A stretch of DNA of 64,000 bases from Hoplostethus atlanticus (taxonomy: Eukaryota > Chordata > Actinopteri > Trachichthyiformes > Trachichthyidae), in contig JAXDDX010000013.1 in assembly GCA_034670405.1 (NCBI GenBank), positions 1,606,501 through 1,670,500 on the forward strand. Reading direction: 5' to 3'. Made by a program: the position numbers and the translations under genes. Of this stretch, positions 10,714 through 20,006 are shown piece after piece (within the stretch, counting starts at the first letter, position 1; every line of letters starts with the position of its first letter). The notes below the pieces were generated by a model. It was given only the letters and a program-made list of their open reading frames with translations, was not told the origin of the DNA and ran no database searches.

Positions 10714-10875
10714 AGCTGACCCCCCCGCCCGTCTTCTGCACCCCCACTCCCCCATGGCAGTGACTAATGGAATTGCACATTTAGATATTAATTGCAACAG
10801 ACATCAGAGACGAGACTCCTTTTTTCTTTTCTCCTCCCAACTCTTATCTCCCTTTGCTCCTCCACCTCTGCAGCA

Positions 10876-10922
10876 TCCACCCACCCATCCACCCACCCAC
10901 CCACCCATTCATCCATCCATTC
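10876..10922. repeat. CCCA/CCAT tetranucleotide repeat
   Basis: Imperfect tandem CCCA and CCAT units within the PPP1R12A 3'UTR. Confidence 0.85.
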
Positions 10923-11374
10923 CCCTGTGCCACCTCTTAGATTATAATCCACTTGATTCTGTGGCCGCTGTCCAGATAGAACCACTGAGTTTACAGAGCA
11001 AAGGAAAAAGGGTTGTGTGATCAGCATGTAAAAGCGTTGTGGGCGGGGAAGCCTGAAAACTATTTAACCAATAAGCCTTAGTTGTACATAAAGGAAAAAA
11101 AAGAAACACTTGCATCGATCTCTCTCTCTCTGTCACTGAAGAACGGTTATTAAACAACACCTGATTTTATTTGTGCCACAATCTCTCTTATTTGATGTAA
11201 TTTTTCTTTCTTTTTTTTGTTTCCGCTTCCTGTGTAAGTGTTGTGTGCTGTGCAGTTTCCTCCTCAGTCTTTTCTCCCCCCCGCCCCCCTAAGTGCCAGT
11301 TCTGCCCCATATCAACTCCTGGCTGCCCCTGTTTTGGTGCAAGTGTTCACCTCCTCTCCTTTCCTATTACCCTC

Positions 11375-11376
<2 letters not shown>

Positions 11377-11431
<55 letters not shown>
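11377..11431. repeat. (CA)n microsatellite in the PPP1R12A 3'UTR
   Basis: About 27 uninterrupted CA units, likely length-polymorphic. Confidence 0.95.
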
Positions 11432-11434
<3 letters not shown>

Positions 11435-11814
11435 CACCATTGCGCGCACACACACACTCAAAACACCCCCTTCCCCCTCTCTCCACGCCCACCTTGTTCA
11501 TTTCTGTACCTCTGTGCGTCTTCCTCCAAGAGGGAAAATTGAATTCTGGCTTTACAGAACGAGGCGGACCTGGTGGAATTTAAGCTTTCACTGTATGTGC
11601 AATATGCATTTATTTCTTTTTTTTTTCTTTCTTTTTTTTTTTTTAAATGCTTTAATGATGAGTCCATCACAAGTAGGATTTTTCACTCTTCCACCATTTC
11701 CATCGCTCACCTTCCTCCCCCTCTTTTTTTTATTTTATTTTTTTTTTAAGTTTGTAGTGTAGTCAGTTTATACTCTGTATTTCTCACTTCGTTTTAGCAG
11801 GTACTGAGTGATGC

Positions 11815-11822
11815 TGTATATA
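11815..11822 (+). promoter_or_regulatory. Pumilio-type element TGTATATA in the PPP1R12A 3'UTR
   Basis: Matches the PUF consensus TGTANATA on the transcribed strand of the 3'UTR. Function is inferred from motif only. Confidence 0.4.
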
Positions 11823-12534
11823 CCTGTATGTATTTGTTTGAGACCAGCACATGGCATGCGTTTATGGTTCCCGTCTGTTACTATTAAAAGTATACAAATT
11901 CCAGAGGACAAAAAGGTGTGTTTTAATTATTTTACTTTTATAGTCTAAAGACATTGGATTACAGTAGGGCCTCTCTCTTGAGACGGCTGGCAGTGTTCAG
12001 TGCTTATTTTCTTTTTTTTTTTCCAGTTTAAAAAAAAAAAAGTGTTCACATAATTGTGAGATAAAAATAATATAATTGCTTCACTACATTTCACATATTG
12101 TATCCAGTATCTTTGGAAGAGTGCTGTTCATTTTTTTTTCTTTTTTAAAAAAAAACAAACAAAAAAAAGCTGTAGTATTATAGCCAAGGTGTTGTCACTA
12201 AAAAAAATCTTAGGTATCGCTAACCAGTCCTTTTTACAATGTCTACATGCACTGTCAATGCCATGTGAGGAGTCTTGATGTCAGGTTAAAGCAATTTGCC
12301 ACCATGCATCTGAAAACACATTTTATGCATTTCAGTGGCCTTTTAAGAATATTTTAGTTGAAAGTCGCTGCAGATGGACTGTTGACCATCAATTCTTTGG
12401 TTTAGATTTTTTTTTTTTTTTCATTTTTGTTGATTTTTGTTTTTTGTTTTTTTCCCGTCATCTTGTAAAATAGGTGTGTGGCTTCATACATGCAAGCTGT
12501 GCTGTGACTACCAACCACTGAAGAGTTCATTAAA

Positions 12535-12540
12535 AATAAA
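12535..12540 (+). terminator. ppp1r12a: Main poly(A) signal of PPP1R12A (AATAAA)
   Basis: Overlapping ATTAAA/AATAAA in cattaaaaataaacttg, followed by T-rich DNA. It is the best-supported 3' end; ATTAAA at 11149-11154 and 11883-11888 could give shorter 3'UTRs. Confidence 0.6.
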
Positions 12541-12560
12541 CTTGTACATTGTAAAGTTCC

Positions 12561-14760
12561 CACGTTTGATCATTTCCTTCTTGAAATATCAAATAGACGA
12601 GGTTGTTGTTGTTTTTTAATGGAGATGGTTAAATGATCTTGGTACCAGGTGGGTTTTCATGTCCACACATACGTGAAACTATAAAAAAAAGAAGTTCCTC
12701 TTAAGGCTCTTGGGTGGCTAGATACTCATTTTAAAGACTATTTTGAGAACAAATTGTGTGTAGAGATGATAATCTTATGTTTTCAAGTCATCAAGTTAGT
12801 TAGTTTCAAGTCAAGATTGCAAGTTAAACCACAGACAGGCAGAGCAAATACCGAAGCTCAAGTTTCCACCTCAGGAGGGAGGCTGCCATCTTTGTATACC
12901 AGCTCCATCACTGACAGGAACTAGATGAACCATTTGAGTGTGTTTCTGCAACCTACCACTAGATGGTGCTTTGCACACTGTCACTCAGGTGCACTGAAGA
13001 TTACAGTAGCCTGGGTGTTTGTGCCCTAGGAGTACACCATTGGGATAATTGCTGTGTCATTCTTTTTTTTTCCACTTAACAACTACATGGGAAATTATTT
13101 TAACACTCGATGCTGAACCATCACAGAAAGCTCTCACACCCACGTGAAGCGGGCATCGATAAACGAGGCGGCTTCAATCTTTTTAAATACAGCTTCATCA
13201 CTTTGCTGTTCACCTCAGTAATTAAAGAATTGTTGAATTTTGGATGCTTTGCTCTTCTCAACCAATCAGCTTCTCCAACCTGGGGGGGCGGGAGGAGTCG
13301 CTGCCTCACATAGTTTGCAGCTCTACATCAGTAGCAAAACAACTGCAACTTTAAAATATGATGTGATAGGTTGTTAACTGATGATGTGGCAAGTGGTAAT
13401 CCAGCAGTTTATTCTAAGATCTCGGTCGCTTGTTTTCTACTTCATTTGCACTCGTTGCCAAAAATGTGGCTTTCCTCTCTCAGCCCGTGTCAAAGAGCTT
13501 CCACTCAATCTTCCGATAATGCTTCGTGGATAAGTGATGGTATGCGCTATAATTGCCCAGAGTCATGCAAAAATAAAAAGTCATGCATTTTCATTTTCCG
13601 CTGCCCAAGCACATGTTTAAGGGGGGGGGGTCTGGTTTGTGTCTTCATGTTGACACGGACACGCCTCCTCAGCCGGCTCAAGCAGATTGTCCTCATCAAG
13701 CACTTTGACCCAACATAATAGGGAAAACATCATTTGGACGGTTTCCCGGCCTAAAAAAAAAAAATGACCCCCAGATAATTCTAGTAACAAATGGTTGTAA
13801 TTATTGCAGCCTAGTGCAGCTTCCTCCTGGCTCAAAGGCAAAGAGGACAAGGCCAGGCTATTAGTTCCTGTCATTGCGGCGAGGTGTACCTCACTCTGTG
13901 CATTTCGATGTCGTTCAACCCCCGCGTGTTTATTTGGCTTCCACCTCAGCTTCGCTCTTGACTTCACCTCATCAAATAGTTGAAAAGCTTCTTGGCCGGT
14001 CCAAACCTCTTTTTTCGATTCCATTTCAAGTCCAGAATTTGTCATTGGCTCACTGAGGAACGTCAAATTCAAAATATTCCTCTAGTAAGTTTCACCAGGA
14101 GCTTAGAGTCAGAGGCCTAAAAATAAAAAAAAAACAGCTCATGATTGCTCGCTAGTCTCTTTGATTCCTGACAGCAGCTCCACCACGGGGATGATGCGCT
14201 GTGCTTTTTGAGGTTGGAAATCATCCGTACAGAAGGAATTAGATCTCTGCAAGTCCTGTCACACGCAGACACACACACACTGATCCTCTCCTTCCGACTC
14301 ATTTTTATTTTTATTTTTTTCCACTGCCACGGCCTAATCTTCCTCTCTCTGCATCGTGCATTGCAGCAGTAAGCTCACAGTCCAAACAAACCTCCCCAAT
14401 TACACTTACAACCCCTCAACACACACACACACACACTAGAATTAGACACCCTTGATGAGCAAAGCCCCTCTGCTCTGAAGACAAACAGCCGCCGGCTTTC
14501 AAGTTTCTTTATTTGAGAAAAAAAAAAAAAAAAAGTGCCACTCCAATGACGAGTCAAGGCATCGTGATGAACGGACACCTCGGTCTGTCACCTGAAGGAA
14601 GGCAAGCGCACTCGACCAGAATGCTGTGATTCAAAGCAGCAGGTGCTTGAAAGGGTAGTGAGTGCATCGCTGTAGCTGTAGGCTGAAGCAGGCTGTGGGT
14701 TGACCTCAGTAGGAGCTGCCACCACCTTCCTCTGTCACTCTTTCACTAAGGCGGAGCCTG
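12561..14760. other. Intergenic region, PPP1R12A side
   Basis: Unique-looking DNA holding a CTCF-like motif (12956-12969), a G run (13620-13630) and short CA and A runs (14403-14436, 14517-14534). Open frames here lack any family resemblance. Confidence 0.6.
12956..12969 (+). promoter_or_regulatory. CTCF-like motif CCACTAGATGGTGC
   Basis: Matches the core CTCF consensus CCASYAGRKGGCRS at 13 of 14 positions (T for C at position 12). It lies about 400 bp after the PPP1R12A poly(A) signal, between the two genes. Confidence 0.45.
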
Positions 14761-14764
14761 ATAC

Positions 14765-15170
14765 CCCGTCAATAACCAGAGTAACAGCCCAGTCAGAGTA
14801 GAAACGCTTCATGCATCCACTTGAAATAACATAGACGAGCCCATTCTGAATTCAATAGGACAGTGGTTCTCAAAGTGGGGTTCAGGGACCCCTAGTGGTC
14901 CTTAAAGGGGCATCCTCAGCAAAATGATAAATAATTCAACGTCACTCAAGTTGAATTCACTAGAAAGTATCCTGATTAGAGAATACACGAGAGTGACTAC
15001 TCTAATCTTTCACTCTCACTACTCTCTCCCCCATGACAGGTAAAGCATTCAGTACTAAATCAACAACCCGTATTGAGGTCCCCGGGACAAATCCTTATCC
15101 AGCGGGGGTCTGTGGTCTGATGCCTCTTAGCCGTGATGTGGGAATGTTTGAGAACCCCTTGCAATAGGAG
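14765..15170. repeat. Composite repeat, copy 1 (contains the hAT MITE)
   Basis: The left flank of the MITE (aacagcccagtcagagta and following bases) and its right part are both recognisable, in order, at 35803-35965. A larger repeat unit containing the MITE is therefore present twice in the window. Confidence 0.6.
14861..15161. mobile_element. hAT-type MITE (Charlie-like ends) with 8-bp TSD
   Basis: A 301-bp element with imperfect terminal inverted repeats: it starts cagtggttctcaaag and ends ctttgagaacccctt-like (tttgagaaccccttg). It is flanked by identical 8-bp copies of caatagga (14853-14860 and 15162-15169), the TSD length of hAT elements. No ORF is present, so it is non-autonomous. Confidence 0.85.
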
Positions 15171-18100
15171 AACATTAAAAAAAAACACTGATTATGTTCT
15201 GTAAGAGCATAGTTCTGTAAAGATATCCACCTCACCTTGATTTGCATTGGAAACAAGTGAAATCATCTCAGCCCCAGTGACGGAATTCTTCACTTGTTTC
15301 AGGAAAACGAAGATTTTAAGATTCAGTTCTGGACTCACTCGCTTGCTAAGTTGGATGTTTTTTTTGCAGCGCGTGCAGCTGACTCAGCTACACAGCGCAT
15401 GGGGAGGAGGTTGGCAAGCTGACCCACCCAGTCACCCACCATCACGCCATCATCATCAACAGATGGCACCCTGCAGATGGCACTGGGACGGTACTGGGAG
15501 CCGTTGGAGGGCACAGACGGGATAACGGACAAACCAATCAGCCAGACAGTGGAATGGATCCACAGAGAGCCCTTAGTTGGTTCTCATTTCAAAAGTAATG
15601 TCATTACTTTACTTTTACTCGCTGGATTACTTTTCTGTTAACCCTACAACATTGGTCCCATATTATAGGAGTTCAAATCTTCCTTGAATTTAAACCAGGC
15701 AGTTTCAGACCAACTCCAGTAAATGCATCACAACTGCACTTGATTGGCTCCCCTCACTAAAGACTTCCTGAAATCCGTCCAATCAGGCCAGTTTGCCGCT
15801 TCACATTCATTCAATTTAACTCATTTAAACCTTTAACTAAACTACATTTATCTGCAAAACAATAATAATAATATATTGGGATAACTCACTACACACAGCC
15901 AACAGTCTACCAGGGGCACATGGGTAATCTTGGTGTTTACAGGTGAGTTGACCAACATGTCAAAAACGTATTTGAAACCAAATCTTCCAGGCTTCAATGA
16001 GGTGATCTACTGTGTGTTCTCTGGTCTCGCTTGCTCCCTTTCACCCTTTAGAGGAAGTGTGTCACCCAGAGCTCTGTTGTCCCTCTCTTTAACTTCCTTC
16101 CTGCCGTTGACCGTGCAGCGACCTGCACAGACAGGCGGCTGTGTGGGGGAAAGTGAACGAGGAACACTCTCTCCTCCCTCAACGAGATGCCCCTGAGCAA
16201 GGCACCGGTAGAAGACAATGGTCGTACTGGGCAACATCTGGGATGCTTGCGAGAAACTTTCATTTCTTGACCACTTCCTTCCACTTGGATCAACAGAGTC
16301 ATGGAGGAGTGAGTCAGTCTCGGCTCCTTACCACAACATTGGCCACCTAATAGCGTTTGACTGAAACATTACTGCTGAATAAATGAAAACCTGCGAACAC
16401 AAGAGTAGCCATTGCAGTGTTATGTTTAATATAAACTTCGGGCTTCTGGCGGTGATAATTTTACGGGTTTGGCAAGCAAGGTGTTTTTCTTCTTTGCTGC
16501 AAATGTGTTACATGTTACAAAGGAGTAATATTGAAAAAAAAAAAACACCACCATGACGCTTAGGACAAGTAAGTCTAAACACTTTAGAGAGCACTCAAAA
16601 CGAGAGCGGGCCCTCTTCCTCCCATATCTCTCCCTTTGGAAATACAGTATTGGAATGCTAAGTGGGATTTAGTAGAAAGCGGCGCAGAGTTTGTGTTGGC
16701 ATGGGAGGAGGAACCACTCAGCAACAACCCTGGTGCCCCCTCGCTTTTTTTTCTTCTTCTTCTTCTCAAGAGCAGACTGAAATATGTGAAATATGCAGCA
16801 GTGTGACCTGAGTGCGTAGATCAGGGTTTATTTTTAGGAGAGGCGCCTCACTCGCCAGTTTTCTCATTATCTTTAGCAGGGTTGGCACATGGTAGAGATA
16901 ATGGTCTGAAGCATGGCTCTGGGCTGCCACTCACCAATGTGATCTCTCAATGTTACAATGGGAGTCCTTTATCATGCTGTCATCATTTTAAATATATCAG
17001 TGGGATTGGTTGAAAAATGTTTTGCACATTGATGATAAAACTGCCTGAAAGTCAGTGCACCCCTGGGAGCCGGGGCACACACATCCAACACCACAAGGCT
17101 CTCTATCTACAGCAGCACCCTACGGCATGCTACGTCGCAGTGCTATTATCCTGGTATGAAATTAGATTTCTGACAGTAAGCACCTATAGCGGGTTTAAAT
17201 CACTGGGGTGGGGGGTGGGGGGAAACCTGGGCATGGCACCAGTGGCGTAATGGGCCCGTGGAGTTAGGTAATGGTAATACGCCCATGGGACTGAATCTCA
17301 TTGGATTGCCAAGCAGAGTTATTACAATGGAGCTTTGCATCAACACACAGCAATGACACGCAGTACGTTAGATGACTTATGTTTCCCTTAAGCTGGGATC
17401 ATTACACACGAAAGCCAAATGAACTCCAGTGAGATATGACAACTTCCAAATAGTGTGCAGGAAAAAAAAATCCAATAATAGTGTCGGGGTAGGTCTTTGA
17501 AAACTCATTGCGCGGGTGGATATTGAACCAGGAAGTATTTTGTAAAAGCTACCTGGCGTTGAACGTGTCATGAAACATTTCTGCTGGATGGAAAGGGCTA
17601 GACTGAAATGTTGCATGTAGAATTTCAATTGCACATGAAGGCAGTGTGCGGCTGTCTTTTACCCGTACTGTGGCCTGCAAAGAGCAGTGTCTGGGTGTGC
17701 AGGCAATTTCTACATTCAGTGATACATTTCTAGAAAACCACAGCACCGCAAACTTGATAAGAAATGCACTCCCGAATCCTCCCCTGCTGTTTTCAACCTG
17801 CTCTTATGCAGGAATCAAGTATGTGCATGGGCGCATTATGCATTAGCTTTGCCCTTGGAGATAAACAAGGAGGTTCACCCCTGATCAACTGTGGTTGGGT
17901 GACTCATCCGGCACCTAAGGGAATCGGTCTGTGGGATCTGCGTGGGAGAGTTTAATTATCAACAAACAGTCCTTCTGTAGGAATGCTGAACTGCAGCACT
18001 ATAAATATCAAAGGCCTAATGAAAACTATCAACATCAAAAACAATTCACCAACATGATGGTGTAGTAAGTCAAAGCCACAGTCTATTGAGAGAAACCTTA

Positions 18101-18180
18101 ACCCACCAATTACCACTGAAATGCTGCTATCCAGATACCTAACTAAACTACCACTACGCCACCAATTGTAAGACTAGAAT
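15171..18180. other. Intergenic region, middle part
   Basis: About 3 kb with no recognised gene, RNA or repeat family beyond short A and G runs. All open frames are short and lack family resemblance or codon bias. Confidence 0.6.
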
Positions 18181-18349
18181 AAATGTGGCAGAAACAGTGA
18201 TAGTTAATTTCAGTCACATTCAGAACATTTTATCAGACTTATTCACAGGCATGAAGGTGCATAATCAGGTGCATAGCTATAGTAATCCTATAATACATTT
18301 TAGAAGGATACTATACAAATATCACATCTTTATTATAAGCCCTGATACA

Positions 18350-18805
18350 CCTAATATAGGAATATTATAGTGATACCATAAAAGATAAAAATCTACCATA
18401 AAGTACAATAAGGCCTCTATAAAATCACTACTGAGTACCACAGACACAATATAAGTCCCTATGTTATAGTAATACAATAGGATATGACGTACATACATCA
18501 TAAAGTCCTTATAGGAATATTATAGTGATACTATAGAAGTTGAAAAAATACCCTTAAGGATGATATGTTCACTATAAACTCTCTACTAAGTACCACAGAC
18601 GCACTATAGGTCTCATCGGGGATATTATATGAATAGTATAGCAGGTAAAAATAACTATAAAGTCCTATAGGAATATTATAGTAATAGTATAGTGACACCA
18701 TAGGAGGTAAAATGTACTCTGAAATACAAAAAAGGCACTATAAACTCACTACTGAGTGAAACAGACACATTGGAAGTCCCCGTAGGAATATTACAATAAT
18801 ACTAG
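18350..18805. repeat. AT-rich minisatellite, period about 155 bp
   Basis: The phrase ataggaatattatagt recurs near 18356, 18511 and 18667 (spacings 155 and 156), with a shortened copy near 18782. A second phrase, ctgagtaccacagacaca, recurs near 18431, 18585 and 18752. About three diverged units end roughly 100 bp before the PAWR first exon. Confidence 0.8.
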
Positions 18806-18814
18806 TGGGGGGTT

Positions 18815-19008
18815 TTCACTCGGGTTGAGCGCTTCCTCTACTTCGGGTTCACTCGGGGATGTTCGTGTGTGCTCGGACTAACCCGGCGTACCGGAGGGCA
18901 GAGCGCAGCAGCTCGCAGCGCTCCAGACCAGCGCCATTCATCTGAACGGACCGCGGTCACACCTGAGACACCGAGGAGAGCCCTGTGTGCAGTAAAGCAG
19001 GCCCGCAG
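18815..19008 (+). promoter_or_regulatory. pawr: PAWR promoter region and non-coding exon 1
   Basis: Base composition changes abruptly at about 18815 from AT-rich satellite to GC- and CpG-rich DNA. A strong donor CCGCAG|GTGAGT lies at 19008/19009. No coding frame continues, so this is read as a 5'UTR exon (mammalian PAWR also has one) with its start site somewhere around 18850-18930. No TATA box is obvious. The exact start site cannot be fixed. Confidence 0.55.
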
Positions 19009-19302
19009 GTGAGTTTGTACGGGGGATTTATACTTTTACTTCACTGTCGTCAACTTTGGCACACTTTGAAAACAACCGTCGTAAAAGTAACAGGAAAAGT
19101 TCCTGGAAATACCCGGAGCGGTGCAGCTTTGACGTTAACCTCGCTGCAAAAAAAATCGGGAACCTGTTGACTTTATTGACGTTATGTAATAGCTGCGACG
19201 TCAAAAAATAGCTGTCTAGGTTTTTGAAAATGAGCCAATGGAGATAGTCTAAAGTTTGCTTTGTCGTCAGGCTGACATTATTTTTTCCCTACCTGTCAAT
19301 AG
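19009..19302 (+). other. PAWR intron 1 (inferred)
   Basis: 294 bp between donor GTGAGT and the inferred acceptor AG at 19301-19302. No feature was seen inside. Confidence 0.5.
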
Positions 19303-20006
19303 CCCCCGGATTAAAACCACTTGAGGAATGCGCTGTCGGTAGGACCGGAGCGGAGAAGTTCGGTATCAACTCGGAAGAAGTGCGTTAAATTCATTCTCAC
19401 CAACTTGGCGTGCTTGGAGGAATTAAGACCAAAAAAAGGGGGATCATGGCCACTGGCGGATTTAAGCCAAACGCAACGACGGACTTTTTGGAGGAATGGA
19501 AGGCTAAACGGGAGAAAATGAGAGCGAAAATGCTTGGGGACATTGCCGCGGCCACCGGTGCTCCCCTGGGCGCCAGCAACGGCAACAGGGGCGAAGCGCG
19601 CAACGCCGCCGCGGGCCCCGAGCTCACCAACAACGGCAACCCAGACCGCGGGGCCCCCGCCGGGAACTGCCTGTCGTCCTACCCCGTGGCTCGGTCCTCC
19701 TCCGCCTCGGCGCTGAAGAGACCCGAGGAGGAAACGCAACACCCTGCCCACCCTGCGCCCGCAGCCTCCCCGGGGAGCAACCTGAAGAAGAGCCCACCTC
19801 AGCCGGAGAAAGTTCAGTGCGTCTCCCCGGAGTCCCCCAGCCCCGCGGCTGGCAACGACAGCGACAAGGAGAGCCCGTCACCCGGCAAGGGCAAGGAGAA
19901 GAAGAACGCTGGTCCCAGTGCCAGGAAGGGGAAAGGGCAGATAGAGAAGAGGAAGCTGAGAGAGAAGCGCAGGTCGACAGGTGTTGTCAGCATACCATCC
20001 AACGAG
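19303..20006 (+). CDS. pawr: PAWR exon 2: 5'UTR tail plus residues 1-187
   Basis: The coding part is 19446-20006 (561 nt), ending in phase 0 at donor GTGAGT (20007). The acceptor at 19301-19302 (ttccctacctgtcaatag) is inferred; another AG at 19269-19270 is possible. It encodes the N-terminus, NLS1, the low-complexity region and most of the SAC core including NLS2 and RRSTGVVSIPSNE. It is GC-rich, unlike the surrounding intron. Confidence 0.9.
19328..19342 (+). promoter_or_regulatory. Short upstream ORF (MRCR-stop) in the PAWR 5'UTR
   Basis: ATG with G at -3, four codons, then TAG, about 100 nt before the PAWR start codon. It is present in the mRNA only if the exon begins at or before 19303. 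Confidence 0.4.

Larger units (their letters stand above)
10714..12560 (+). other. ppp1r12a: PPP1R12A 3' untranslated region
   Basis: About 1.85 kb from the stop codon to just past the strongest poly(A) signal (12535-12540). It is T-rich with poly-T/poly-A runs and holds an ACCC-type tetranucleotide repeat near 10876-10922, a long CA repeat (11377-11431), internal ATTAAA signals (11149, 11883) and a TGTATATA Pumilio-type element (11815-11822). The 3' end is inferred. Confidence 0.7.

Noticed and set aside
11238-11762. 174-codon open frame with poly-Thr/His in the PPP1R12A 3'UTR
   Set aside because: It is generated by the CA microsatellite and poly-T runs within the 3'UTR.
13617-14072. 151-codon minus-strand open frame
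   Set aside because: No family resemblance, no splice or promoter context, low-complexity residues from simple runs.
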